Source of the DNA: Hsuehochloa calcarea
Lineage: Eukaryota > Streptophyta > Magnoliopsida > Poales > Poaceae
Reading direction: 5' to 3'
Assembly (NCBI GenBank): GCA_036346395.1
Contig: CM070599.1
Coordinates: forward strand, 35,765,232-35,829,231
Length of the DNA: 64,000 nt
Within the stretch, counting starts at the first letter, position 1; the number at the start of each line of letters is the position of its first letter. The notes under the pieces were generated by a model. It saw nothing but the letters and a program-made list of their open reading frames with translations. It was not told the origin of the DNA and ran no database searches. Position numbers and translations under genes: made by a program. Of the stretch, positions 36,282 through 48,458 are shown in pieces.

Positions 36282-38434
36282 TGTAATATCCCGAGTATCG
36301 TTTAGAGAGAATTTCATTCAGTTTCGAATTTCTTCTCTCAACGAAGTACTTTTCCAACGAATAATAGAGTTAAAGAAGGGGTTTTTGGCAAAATCTCGAC
36401 AACTTGGGCCCTGGGCCGCAGCCTAGAAGGCCCAAGAGGGGGGAAGCCGGCCACAAGGGGGGGGGAGGCGCCACCCTCTCCTCCCCCCAACCCTAGCCGC
36501 CACATCTCATTCCCCCAACTCTTGCGCTTCCTCCTCCCCAAACCAGCGTCTCCCCTGCCCCTTGGTGCTGGCCTCTGGCGATCCCCAACGCTGCCCCAAG
36601 GTCTCCCCCGAAGCCGATTTCTACTGCCATCACCGCCGGCCGTTCGTCTTCTTCGCCTTGGCCGGCCATCGAAGGGAGGAGAGGGAAGTTCTTCAAGAGG
36701 TCGATCCACATCGTTCTTGAGGGTCTACAAGGGTAACAATGGCTTCCCCTTGCTGTTTGATTCATAAAAGATGAGAATTCGATTCGATTAGTTGGATTGT
36801 TTTGCCTCTGTTGTTAGATCCAATCTGTACAGTAGGTTGTGCACCCAGTTTCGGCATCTTAAATGCAGAATCTGGTATTTTTGTCTGCTAGAGTTTTGTA
36901 GCCCTGGTTTTTATATTTCCATAGCCACTGAGATCATGAGATTCTGCCTTACAGTTTAGGAGATATGAATTATTCTTTGCGCGCTGTTCTGTCTGTCTGA
37001 CGAGAATGAACTGTCTGTTTGTTCCTTAATTTTGACCTTATTAATGTAAGATTCAGGACCTCCACCCATTTAGGTTATTGTAGAATTTTTAATAATATTT
37101 CTAGATTGATAAAGAACACCTTCATTGGATCTGTAGAGTGAAAGATATGAAATGTTCTTTGCTGCTGATTGATTGTCTGGACAAATGTCTGTCATAGTTT
37201 TCAACTGCTGGTTAGCCGATTGTGTTGGTAGATTTAATGAATCTTTTCAACTAGAGTTTCGTAGCCTGGTTCATTAAGATTCATTGAGCACTGGTTTCAC
37301 GTCATTCCGAGTTACAGATCTTTAATTATGATTTTTCTCGTACTGTTGTCCAGTAGGGTTGTCAGGTGGCTGAATAGGTTAATTGCCAGCTTGAAACCGT
37401 TGATTGTGTTGGAAAGTTAGGGGATTATGGTAGGACACCGTATCTATGTCATACCTTGTTATCCTTATTGCGAATACGTATTTATGTAGGCGGTGAGGCC
37501 GTGAGTGGAGGAGCACCTTCGTTGCCTCCTAGCACGTCACAGCGCAGAAGGCAAGTATCTTGTTTGATTCTATTGAATGTTAATGATTGAACGTGAATGT
37601 AATGCTAGAATTGCTAGTCATATTCATATACTGAGTATTATTCTTCTTTTTCATGTGATAAAAGTTCATTTCATGTCATCCATTCTATTCATGCCATGTT
37701 TTCGTTGTGACCACGGGAGTGGAAGTCAAAAGACCCATCAATTCCAGTATGGGCATGTAAGTTCCACCACTCCAACGTGGGCAATCTTGGATACCCGTAT
37801 GAAACGTTCTTCATACGGTATTTGGGTCCCTGGACTTTGTTAAGTACGGGCTTAAGTGAACACCGACGGGTGTATCACTCATTATACCGGTAAAAGTTAT
37901 TGAGCAGTCCATTCCTTTCAATGCACCCATTCATTCCATTCATACTCATAAGTGTTCAGAGATAAGTTCATCCTTTGTATTGAGATTGAATAGTTCATAA
38001 CCTTGAATGTTCAATCGTTTACTGTACTTGCTGAGTTTCGACTCATTCTTGTTTTCTTTATTTATTTAGGTGATCGTTGATGATGACTCTATTGGGAGGG
38101 AATAGACACGCACGTATCACGATTCACTACAATTTACTTTCATTAATAGTGTCGAGTATGTCTTTCAGTTGTTAATTGAGGAACTGTAATAAATAGGTTT
38201 ACTACTGCATGATATTTCTCTCCACGTTATGTTTTCTTATAAAATGATGCTAGTGGATCACTTCATTTATTTCTTGATTATGTTTGATGAATTCAGTCTT
38301 TATTCCTGCCATGCTACTATTAAAGTTGGTCCCTTTATGTACTTAGACGAGTTTAAGTTTAAATTCTTTCGTAATTTGGTTGTATGTTAGTCCTTTAGGT
38401 AACATCTTGGCTTCCGAATAGCCAAGGTGTTACA
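36282..38434 (+). repeat. 5' LTR (gypsy family A)
   Basis: TGTAATATCCC start and GGTGTTACA end, immediately followed by the PBS. It is 2,153 bases long and homologous along its length to the solo LTR at 32017-34291. Confidence 0.8.
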
Positions 38435-38436
38435 GT

Positions 38437-38448
38437 TGGTATCAGAGC
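38437..38448 (+). other. Primer-binding site, tRNA-iMet type
   Basis: TGGTATCAGAGC, two bases after the LTR end. It is the standard 12-base complement of the initiator Met tRNA 3' end used by many plant Ty3/gypsy elements. Confidence 0.85.
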
Positions 38449-38949
38449 GGGTTTTAGGTCCGTGATTCAATCAAACATCTTAAAATTGGCACACTGTGCA
38501 CAGTAGGAGGGGATGGGTAATTCATTGCTTCCGTATTTTCATTGATGTGACTCGATTAATGAGCCGTTGTTGAATTATTTTGTGCTATATTGTTGTTTGT
38601 CTATGATCTGCTATGATCTACTATATCTATGAATATACTCTATGATTACTATGAGATGACCTTATATTCATAATTGATTATCTTGGCTATGCGTATTGGT
38701 AGCGGACGTTGAGAAGTTGAGTTCGTGGTTGTTGTCCTGGGTTTTGCCAGGCTACACCACTGTTCGTGGTATGAAAATAGAGAATTTCTTGCCCCTGTTC
38801 CATAGTTCTGTGTTGAGCATGAGCTCGTTGATGAATTTGTTGTCTTTCTCGAGCTTGTATCTGGTTTTCTGGTTATAGTTTCTTGCAGTTCATGAATTTC
38901 TATTGGAATGAGGGGTTATAATGAAGTGGGCAAGCTCCAATAGGTCTCC

Positions 38950-41117
38950 TGTAACACCCCAGCCCAACACTGAGCCTGGAATACCACCAAACTACTCTTA
39001 TCATCTATTATACATCAACACACTGTGAAATTTCAGCAAGCATAACAACATTAAAACCCATCCACGGGTCGCATTAACACAAGCATAACACTATGACAAT
39101 CATAAATAAATTAGACCTAGGAGCATAGCAAAATAATAAACCAAGATTAACATAAACCAAGTATCTATGGTTATTCAATACCATCATGTCCTAGATATAA
39201 ATATTCATGTTATTCTAAAAGTTTCTCATGTCCAATGAATCAAATAATTGGGTGAAGTGCATGATTCCAAGTCGCTAGCCCTTCCGAGTAAAACGTCATC
39301 TTTGGTCACCTAAAAATAACAATAGAGCAAGAATGAGTCAAGACTCGGCAAATACATAATAAAGCCATAAACAATAGTTTATTAACCAAAATCAAAGTTA
39401 TCAAGCATCATCCATTTAGTTAATGCCATTGTCATTCTCAAACAAACAAGCCATATTCCATATAGGTAAAGTTGCACAATTTAACAATTTACTTAGATAT
39501 GCGAATGCACCAACATGCTCATGCTCATATGCATCTCATCGGTGATCTGGGGTATAGCGGAGTGTTCACCGTCGATGACACACTCTATCCTTCACTCCGT
39601 GAAGTCCCCACCAAAGTAGGATTTTATCTAGAGCTCTCCGGACTAGTCATGTATCTTTCTCACCGACCTCACCGGAATAGTTACATGACTTTCTCACCGA
39701 CCTGGCTCATGCAACCCCTGTCATGATGAATGTAAATGATGCGACATCTTTATTTATTCATCAACATAGTCCATCTCATTAACTCAATATCTACTCGTTA
39801 TCTCATTATCATAATCTCATTCACTCAAGGTCATCAATATCATGTATAAGAATAAGCTGAATGAAAGCATAATAAATAGCATGATAAGTAACATCAATGA
39901 TCATGGTGAACAACCCATTGTTCACCACTCTACCATATACTTGCCTTCCGTATGTGGACGAGTTAGGAGGCAACGACGAATTTCTCCACTCCCACCCCAC
40001 CGCCTACACAAATATTTATTCGAAATAAGAATAATAAGTTATGATGTGGGTACAAGCGTTTTACCATAACCCTCTATCTAATAAACATAACCAAAAACTC
40101 AAAATGACGAATTAACTAATCAGCCAATATCGGCCATTCTGATCAGCAGTACGAGAAAAATCGTAATTAAATATCTATAACTCCGAATGACTTGAAACCA
40201 GTGCTCAAATACTTTTAACGTAACAGACTATGAAACTCTAGTTGGTGGAATCCTTTGATTCGGCCAAAACAGTGGCCTAAACAACAGTTGAAAACACTAA
40301 CAGATATCTGCCCAGATTTCAGAACAGCAGTAAAGAACATGGCATAACTTTTAATCTACAGATCCAATTGAGATGATCTTTATCAACTTGGAAAGATAAT
40401 TTAAAGGGCTACAATAACCTAGTTGGGTGGAAGTTCTGAATCTGACTCTAACTAGATCAAAACCGAGGGGCAAACCGACAGTTCCAAATTCTCAGGCAGA
40501 CAGGACAGCACGCGATTAAAAATTCATATCTCCTAAACCGTAAGGTGGAATCAAGTGATCTTGGTGCCAAAAGAAAGATAACGACATCAGGAACAAAACT
40601 CTAGAAGACGAAAATACCAGATTCGGCCTCTAAGTAAATCATAATGGTCCGACAAGAAAATCTGCCAAATCACGTCAGCTCTCCTGGACAGTCGCGGTAA
40701 AACTTCCATATCTCCTAAACCGTAACTCCAAATTAGATGATCTTGGTGCCAAAAGAAAGCTAAGACCAAGGGCTACAACTTTCTAAGAGGTGAGAAGATC
40801 AGAAAACATACGTAACTTACCCAAATCTGACGAACAAAATTGCTGTACTGCAGGGACGAGGGTGGCGGCCGGTTGGAGAGGGGGAGGAGGGGGTGGCGGC
40901 TTGGGGAGGGGAAAAGGGGAAGGGGGAAGGGGTTTTAGGGTTTAGGGGGGGAGAGATACCCCTTTGGCCAGCCCTCATGGGCCACCCTGGTGAGCCCAGA
41001 GTCCAGTTCTTTGAAAAACACAGAAAACCCCCTGAAGAAAAAACGATTCAGATTCTCCCATTAGCTCCTTCTTCTGAAACTTCGTCTAGTACGCCGATTT
41101 ACTTTTGGGGTATTACA
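38950..41117 (-). repeat. Minus-strand solo LTR (family A), nested
   Basis: On the minus strand it starts TGTAATACCCC (41117) and ends GGGTGTTACA (38950). Flanking 5-mers are TCTCC (38945-38949) and TCTCT (41118-41122), a TSD with one substitution. Complementary phrases to the plus-strand family members include actagagtttcatagtctg and gatttttctcgtactgc. The insertion split the non-coding interior of the larger element. Confidence 0.8.
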
Positions 41118-43843
41118 TCTCTGATCGTTCTTTGAAACAATTATTGTTCTTTCAATTATTGTGATATTTCTGCTCCAAGTGAGCGTAGTTAACTTGCTAG
41201 ATTTATCTTTTCTCGGAAGTTCTGTTTTACCCCTGTTGGAAAAATTTAACTCATTTGTTCGCTTGGAATTTCGGGCATTGAAAGATTTATTTTGTAAGTT
41301 CTTTATTAAGTGTGCATTGACCTTATATATTTCTTTTGTGTTAACTGGAGGGTTGAAGTTTTATGCCTTTCTTATAAGGAGAATGTTAAAACCCTTTAGT
41401 GATGTGTAGTCATACTTTATCTAAGAGGTTCTATTTAAAAGCATTATTCGGTATGGTAGGAGTTATCAGGCCGGGTTAATATTTTGGTGCAAATCAATGA
41501 CTCTTAGATAATGTCTTCAAAAGGGAAGTTAAATTTGTCTTGATAAATATTAACCTTAAATATGTCTTCTATTTGGATACCCGAAGAATTTGTACAAAAG
41601 CTAGATTCACCTGATTTTGCCATGTTGAATTGTTGTTATAGTTATGAAGTAATGAATGAGGGTGGTTGTAATGACTTCCAAAACCTCGTATTATAAATAT
41701 TCCATTGCTGAAGTTTAAAGTTATTTCGTTCCAATTTCTGAACAAAGGTAGGACTATGAATGCTTCCATGATTAGATAATCATCAGTTGTTAGTATTAAT
41801 GGTTAGAGTGCTATTAGTGTGTGCTATACTGGTGTTGAGCATTAGTAAGGGTAAATGAGCAAAATCTAATAAGTCATTTAATCTAGTGTGTTTAATGAGT
41901 TTGTCCTGTACTAGAGTGAGCTTGTTAAAAAAGAGGTTTGTTTCAGCTTTGTGGTTTTCGCACTAGGTTTCTTTTCTAGAATAAGTTTTTATTACAATCT
42001 CATTTGATGCTGGATATTTTTATGACACGATTTGTCGTGTTTCATTTAGAAGGTTTATTGATATGGTAGTCGGGTAAATTGATTGTTACCAGGAATGTAT
42101 GTTGTTGGTCTTAATGAAATATTCAGTAATGTGAGGGTAATGTTGATTCTTTTATAGAGAAAGAAATTTGATCGCCTTTCATGATATTTCTAAAATGATC
42201 AAATTTCAAGTTTTGTGTTCATGATCTTTTGGGGGGTTCGAGCTTTATGTGGTAAACGAAGTTTGTCGAGTAAAGTGTTATGTTGCAAAGTTATAATGGT
42301 TCTTCAGTGATGCGAGTGCTTTGATCTTGAATGCTCGTTTGTTCTTATCTGTTAAGGTCTGATATTCTCTTCTTGTGAGGCCTATGCTTTCAACTGTGGA
42401 CTCCACTTATGTTCTATGAGTTCATTGCTTAATTGGTTTTCCCCCTTGGTCCTGTGTTCATTGCTAGTGATAAATGATTTTCTAGTTGGTGAAAATCGTT
42501 TCCATTTGCCTCTTCTTTTGAGAAAGAATCAACCCATTCTTTTCACGTGGGTCTTTCGAAGTGTTTTCTAATTGTTATTGTGAGATTGATGTTAATTCTT
42601 GTAGTAATTTGATCGCCTTTGGTGATGCCATGTAAATGAGAATATTTCAAGTTTAGCTTTCGTGATATTTTGGAGCTCATGAATCATGTGGTAGCTGAAA
42701 CAGTTATGAATAAATTGAGGTATTGGATTGTCCTATTGCTTCTTAAGAGGTTCGTGTGAATTTAATATTAAAGGCTCTTTGGTCTTAGATAACAACGTGA
42801 TGTTGCAATCAAAGAAAATTATGTTGATTCCTTTGAGAGTAGAATAATCTGCTTGCTTTTCGTGAAAACCCGTAAATGAAAATATTTCGAGTTTGGTGGA
42901 TGAGATCATATGGATCTCATGTTTCTTGTGTAGTTGAACTGTTCTGAGCAAATATGATGTGTTGAAGAATTTTATTGATTCTTAATTAAATCTTTTGGTT
43001 TGGACTAAAGACCTTATCTTGTTCGTTGTGGCAAAGTGTTGTTAGTCAAAAGATTAATTTCAGTATTAAAGGAAATAGTGCAGTAGGAGTATTTGAGAAT
43101 TTGAGTCAAGTTTGTAACTTGTGGTTATTTGAATCGTTCCTAAATTTTCTGCTCTTTCCGCTCAAGAGATGTCGAGTTTCAATTGCAACGTCTTTTTCTT
43201 ATCGGTTGTTATTTGATATTCTCTTTTGAGGGAGGTGTGCCCTCAACTGTGAACTCAACTTTCGTTTTCCAGGATCATCATTATCAGAATATTTTTTTTA
43301 GTTTTGTGCTCGCTGTGAGGAGCAACGTTTCTTGTGTGAGGAAACTTGTCTTTGTTCGCCACTTTCTTCTGAGAAAGGATCAATAGTTTTGTGTTGCAAG
43401 ATTTTTACAAAGTGTAATTTTGGCAACTGTTGGTGGGGGATAAAAATGGTAGTGGTGAGATTTTACTACCGAGCTGTTGGAGGAGTAGTAAAAGATGAAT
43501 TGATTTTGATCTGTACCTCTTGGAGGAAATTTGATTCACATGGAATGTTTGGTTTCGAAGTAAATCTGAATAGGGTTATGACTGAATAGAACCTATGGTA
43601 TAGTGAAATTCCAGAACCTTGTTTCATGTTGAAATGTTGGGGATTATCGAAGGTATGGAAACCTTGATCAATTTTATAGAGTAACACAATTGGATAGTAT
43701 TGCACGATTGTGTGGGTGATTTCTGATGATGTTATTGAGTAAGTATGTTAAAATTGTGGGAGTGTTAGAGATTTAACCCGATGATTTCACAATCTGTTAA
43801 AAGATAGATTCGTTGTAGAGGTCTTGGAGGTTAACCCTAGGCT
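41118..43843 (+). repeat. Non-coding interior of the LARD-like element with degenerate internal repeats
   Basis: T/G-rich, no ORF above 90 codons, no pol motif. A unit of a few hundred bases recurs in diverged form. Its words include ttgatcgcctttcatgatat (about 42169), ttgatcgcctttggtgatgc (about 42608), and aaatgaaaatatttcgagttt-like text (about 42873). A gttgaat/gagttc context follows each. The remaining short ORFs are chance. Confidence 0.5.
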
Positions 43844-44504
43844 TTATTTTTTTATGCTAAACCTTTGGTCACACAATGATTGTGTGTAGAGAAAGTGGAA
43901 TAATGGTGTTTCCTGAGCAGTGGAATGATCACTAATAGAACACTTCTGAGGTAGCACATGAGCGTGTGTATTGAAAAATTTTGAGTTATTTTTGAAATAT
44001 TGGAGGTAGTGTGATTGAGGGGGATCTATTTTGTGATGCTTGGGGACCCACTTACTAGTGAGAGACAGGGGTTTAGATAGAGAAGAATTGTGAGTATGAC
44101 CTTGAGGTCCCACATGTAAGAGACATAACCAAAGGAAGAAGAAGCAATGCACAGGGAGTTCATAGAGTACAGAAGTCGGAGCTTCCACGGCGGCTCGGGC
44201 ATGGTGGTGTCACCAGCGACAGAGGGGACGACGGCGGCCACAGAGGACAAAAACGGAACCGGGATGCCGAGGCAGTCCCGTGGGCAGTGGAGGCGCAGTC
44301 GGGAGTGGATGAGAGTAGTCCCGACGATGGCAAGTGGTGGCCAGCCGTGGAGGGGATGACAGGGTGGCGGTGCTGGAGAGGGAGAGGGTGAGAAATAGTG
44401 GAAGCATAAGTACCGACAGGGTGTGGGGAACTCAACTAGCCGGTCGGTGGAGGCCGAGGGGGACCAGAGCGAGCTGGCCACGGCGACCCGGGGTGGCGCG
44501 GGGT

Positions 44505-46104
44505 TGTAGGATCAAGGATAACCGACTAGAGGGGGGGTGAATAGTAGGTTCTAAAAATTCTTGCTTTCTAAAACTAATTTCTACAATTTTAGAGCTAAGC
44601 AAGATTTATATTGCAAATCAAGACCTACTCAGTTGTAGTCAAGCTAAGGCAACACAAGACAAGCCTCTACAAATATATCTCTAGCACAACTAAATATGAC
44701 AATCTTAATTATCTCAATTTGCTAGAAATATAATTGCATAAAGTAAAGGCAAAGAAATAAACAAATGATGACTCGCTATGTTTTGTCATGGTATCGAAGA
44801 CTTGTCGGTCTTCACTAGTCCACGCTGAGAAAAGCCCAAGTGACTTGGACCGGCTTCACGAATTAAGCCTTGCTCCTCGATTCCACTAGTGGTTGTTCTT
44901 CCTCCGCTCCGGAGATGGCGAACACCAAGCCACTCATAATTTGGCGTCGGGTATCTTCACAATCTCCTTGAATATATCACCGCGCGAACTCTCGCCAAGC
45001 CATCTAGGTGCTGGCAAACACCAAAAGTAATAAACCATAATATTTGCTTAACAGCAATCAAGTGCCAAGGATCAATCTAGAAATGAATGCACTTGAATTT
45101 TGCTCAACAACCTCACAATGAATGCAACAAGTGTATATGAGGTATGGAGAGTATGCTTCTAGCTCAAGGATGTTCAATGAGGTCTCAACATTTTGTCCTT
45201 GAACTGGTGGAGGGGTATTTATACCTCCCACCAACAAATTTGACCATTAGAGGCAAGATCCTAAAATTTTCAGCACGAGTGGTAGTACCGCCGTTCACCG
45301 GCTGGTATTACCGCACTTCCACCGACTGCATAGTAATAGCTATAGCAGACGCGGTGCGGTACTACCACCATTGTATATGCGGTAGTTCCACTCTCCGATA
45401 ATTTTGATAACATAGGGCGGTACTACCGCTTCCCTTAGATGTCTAAAACTGTCCAAATCTAGAAATAACATACCATCAACTAAGTTTTAGAACTTCTGGT
45501 GTACGGTAGTTCCGCTCAGTATATGCGGTCGTACCGCGATGTAGTAGTTCTGCCAAATGAATCTCGGTACTACCGCCTTCCAGGGGAGCAAACTTTCTCC
45601 TAAAGGTGTCTCTCTAGAAAACATGTACCGCCAACTAGGTTTCGGTCTAACCAGATTGCGATAGTACCTCACCACCTTCCCGGTCATACCGCTGTGCTGC
45701 AGTACCACCAAGTAAACGTTGGTACTACCGACTTTTCTGAGAAAAGCATAGTTGGCTTTCAAAATTAATTTTAAGTGCATGCATGATCCTAGATCGATCC
45801 AAATGTCACAAGAACATGCTATGAAGCTACTAGTCATGATCCTTCTTAATAGTACGATATTTAACCGAAAATCTGGTCTTCCATCCTTTTCTCCTAAGAC
45901 CGGTAAAATCAAAAAAAAGTCCTAGACTACTTATATCTTGTCTTTAACCATATTGATCTTCATGTTGACCTTTAGCATGCATCTCCAGGTTGTCATATTC
46001 ATCACCGGGACTAAACCTTTTAAACACTCAATAAACATGTTAGTCTCATATTCACATATTGTCATTAATTTTCAAAATATTTTTTAGAGGCCTAGATGCT
46101 TTCA
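44505..46104 (+). repeat. Solo LTR with perfect TSD, unrelated to family A (copia-like?)
   Basis: Starts TGTAGGATCAAGG, ends GATGCTTTCA, is 1,600 bases long, and is flanked by GGGGT on both sides (44500-44504 and 46105-46109). The phrase gactagagggggggtgaata near the start is a hallmark of a large grass copia group (SIRE/Maximus type) as I remember it; the lineage is not certain. The interior carries many copies of the palindromic word cggtactaccgc and its variants. Confidence 0.75.
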
Positions 46105-46700
46105 GGGGTAGGCCGACGGTGGCGGCGACCTGCAGGGAAGAAGAGAGGGAGTGAGCGGTAGGGTTAGGTAGAGGGAGGTTCACAGATACTCCCATGGGAA
46201 GGAATTGAAAGGGGGGTCCCCTGGGAAGAAGTGGCGACAGTGGATGTGGTGTTGGCAGGAGTTGGAGAAGAAGCCGACGCTCAGGTCCTCCGATGGATTT
46301 AATCCCAAATTGATTTGGGGGAAGTCTTCGAAGGATCCTACAACATGTCATGATGTAGTCAGCCACGGTCGGGTTCACTGAGGTAGTCGGAACGACGAGA
46401 TAGCTCTGGCGGCACGACCTTGGCCTTCGGTTTTGGAGCTCGGTTCGAGCTCTCGAGAAGAGAGGAATGGAGATGCGAGAGGAAAAAGGGATGAAGCAAG
46501 CTCGGGAGCACCCTTTTATAGGCGCAAGGGGGTGGAGAGGCCGATGGGGGTGATGTACTCGGTGCTTCATGGCGAGCGGTGTTGGGATTTTACTCTTGTA
46601 CAAGATTAGGTAAGAGTTTGAGAAAAGCAATAGAAAAACAAAAAGAGGAGCAGTTGTTCCTGAAACCAATCGTGTGTTTTTTGGTTTTGAGTACTGTTCA

Positions 46701-46945
46701 TCGTTTCGAGTTCGCGTGGCCGGAAGGAGGTTTCGACTACCTAGTCAAAAGGAGGTTCGACTTCACGTGGCCAGAAGGAGGTTTTGACTACTGATCGGAA
46801 GGAGGTTCGACTTCACTTGGTCGGAGGGAGGTTTCGACCACCTGGTCGGAAGGAGGTTCGAGTTCACATAGTCGGAAGGAGCTTTCGACTACCTGGACAG
46901 AAGTTAGTTCAACTTCACGTGGTCGGAAGGAGGTTTGACTACAAG
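46701..46945. repeat. Minisatellite, about 51-base unit made of two 26-base halves
   Basis: Alternating half-units ggaaggaggttcgacttcac and ggaaggaggtttcgactacc, joined by gtggtc or ctggtc, occur about 4 to 5 times. The array is in frame for repeated peptides in several frames, but it lies in TE debris. Confidence 0.8.
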
Positions 46946-47034
46946 CGGGAGGTGACTGTGGCATGGGCTCGGGCGAGGCCACGACATGGGCAACACCAGG
47001 GAATGAGTGTGGCATGGACATGGACGTGAACTGC

Positions 47035-48458
47035 TATAACATCTCAATTTTTGAGGCTTTTTGAAAAAAATTTAAATTTAAACTAACCATTCAATTTTAT
47101 TGGATTAATAAAGCTTAAACTTGAAATTTTAGAAAATAAAAATAATTTGATATGAGTTAATGTTTTGGTAGAATTAGGAAATCTTGTCAACTAGAGTTTT
47201 GTAGGTTTGCTTGTTAAGTTTCATTGGACACTGGATTCATGTCATTCCGACTTCCATATCATTAATTATGAATTTTTCCGTGTCGCTGTCTAGAATTGTT
47301 TTAGATGGGTGAATTTTATGTTTTCAATTCGGGTCTATCCGTTGTATTGGGTAGTCAAGGGGGTATTGTAGATCGCCGGTAGCATCATTATATCATGTGC
47401 TCTTATGTTTGAATACGCATTCGTGTAGTCGGTGAGGCGGCGAGTGAGGAGCACCTTCGTTGCCTCCTAGTACGTCACATCGCGAAAGGCAAGTATAATG
47501 TGTTAAGATATGTTGATTTCTGTTGAATGTTGTTAATGCGATGTTACTTCTATGATCTATGTTCGTATTTCATGTTATACAGTTGAATGTTGTTGATGCG
47601 ATGTTATTTCTTTGATCCATGATTCATACTTTATGTTATTTATTCATTCTTAGTTGACAATCCATGTGAATGAAAGAGAGGTGACACTAATTGCATATAT
47701 CCATTCCATTCTTGCATTGTTCGTGTTCCATCCACGGGTGTGGAATTGTTAAGACACATCAATTTCAGTATGGGCACGTAAGACCCACCATTTCAATGTG
47801 GGCAATTTTGGACACCCGTATGAAACGTTCTTCATACGGTGATTGGATCCCTGGACTTTATTAAGTACGGGCTTAAGTGAGCACCGACGGGTGTGTCACT
47901 CGCTATACCGGTATGAGCATGTGTGTAGTCATTTCCTTTCAATGCATCCATTCGTTCCATTCATACTCATAAGTGTTCAGAGATAAGTTCAGATTTCGTA
48001 TTGAGATAGACTTGTTCATAACCTTTTATGTTCAATTGTTTACTGTACTTGCTAAGTTTCGACTCATTCTTGCTTTATTTATTTATTTAGGTGATCGTTG
48101 ATGATGGCTTTGTTGGGAGGGAGTAGACAAGCACATTTCACACAACTCACCATAATTTACTTTCATTAATAATGTCGTTTATGTCTTTCATTTGTTAACC
48201 AACGAACTATAATAAATAAGTTTACTATTTCATAATATTTCCCTTCCTGTTAGGTTTTTCTTATTAAATGATGCTAGTGGTTCATTTTAATTATTCCCTG
48301 ATTATGTTTGATGAAATTAGTCTTTATTCCTGCCATGCTACTATTAAAGTTGGTCCCTATATATACTTAGAAGAGATTGAGTTTAAATTCTTCCGCAATT
48401 TGGTTGTATGTTAGTTCTTTAGGTAGCATTTTGGCTTCTAAATAGCCAGGGTGTTACA
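47035..48458 (+). repeat. 5'-altered family A LTR (candidate 3' LTR of the large element)
   Basis: From about 47160 it matches the 5' LTR from about 37230 to its end: tcaactagagttttgtagg, cttcatacggt, caccgacgggtgtg, agggtgttaca. The first 120 bases (tataacatctcaatttttga...) do not match family A. They look like the start of a different LTR, so the left part is chimeric. Confidence 0.6.

Larger units (their letters stand above)
43844..47030 (-). repeat. LTR-derived GC-rich block, split by a solo LTR
   Basis: 43.84-44.50 and 46.11-46.70 kb look like the GC-rich leader of the minus-strand gypsy LTR type at 27.7-28.7 kb (for example tgaggtcccacatgtaagag near 44102). The block is interrupted by the solo LTR 44505-46104. 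It ends in the 51-base tandem repeat (46701-46945) and a short GC-rich stretch. Outer limits are not proven. Confidence 0.35.
36282..48458 (+). mobile_element. Large non-coding LTR retroelement (LARD-like), with nested insertions
   Basis: The 5' LTR (36282-38434) is followed by TGGTATCAGAGC (38437-38448), the classical initiator-Met tRNA primer site. The interior 38449-43840 has no gag or pol motif. It contains a nested minus-strand solo LTR (38950-41117). Further nested material lies at 43.84-47.0 kb. The candidate 3' LTR at about 47160-48458 matches the last 1.2 kb of the 5' LTR. The flanks (ccaat and ctaca) do not match, so assigning both LTRs to one element is inference. The non-coding interior could be native to a non-autonomous element or the result of decay. 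Confidence 0.5.
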
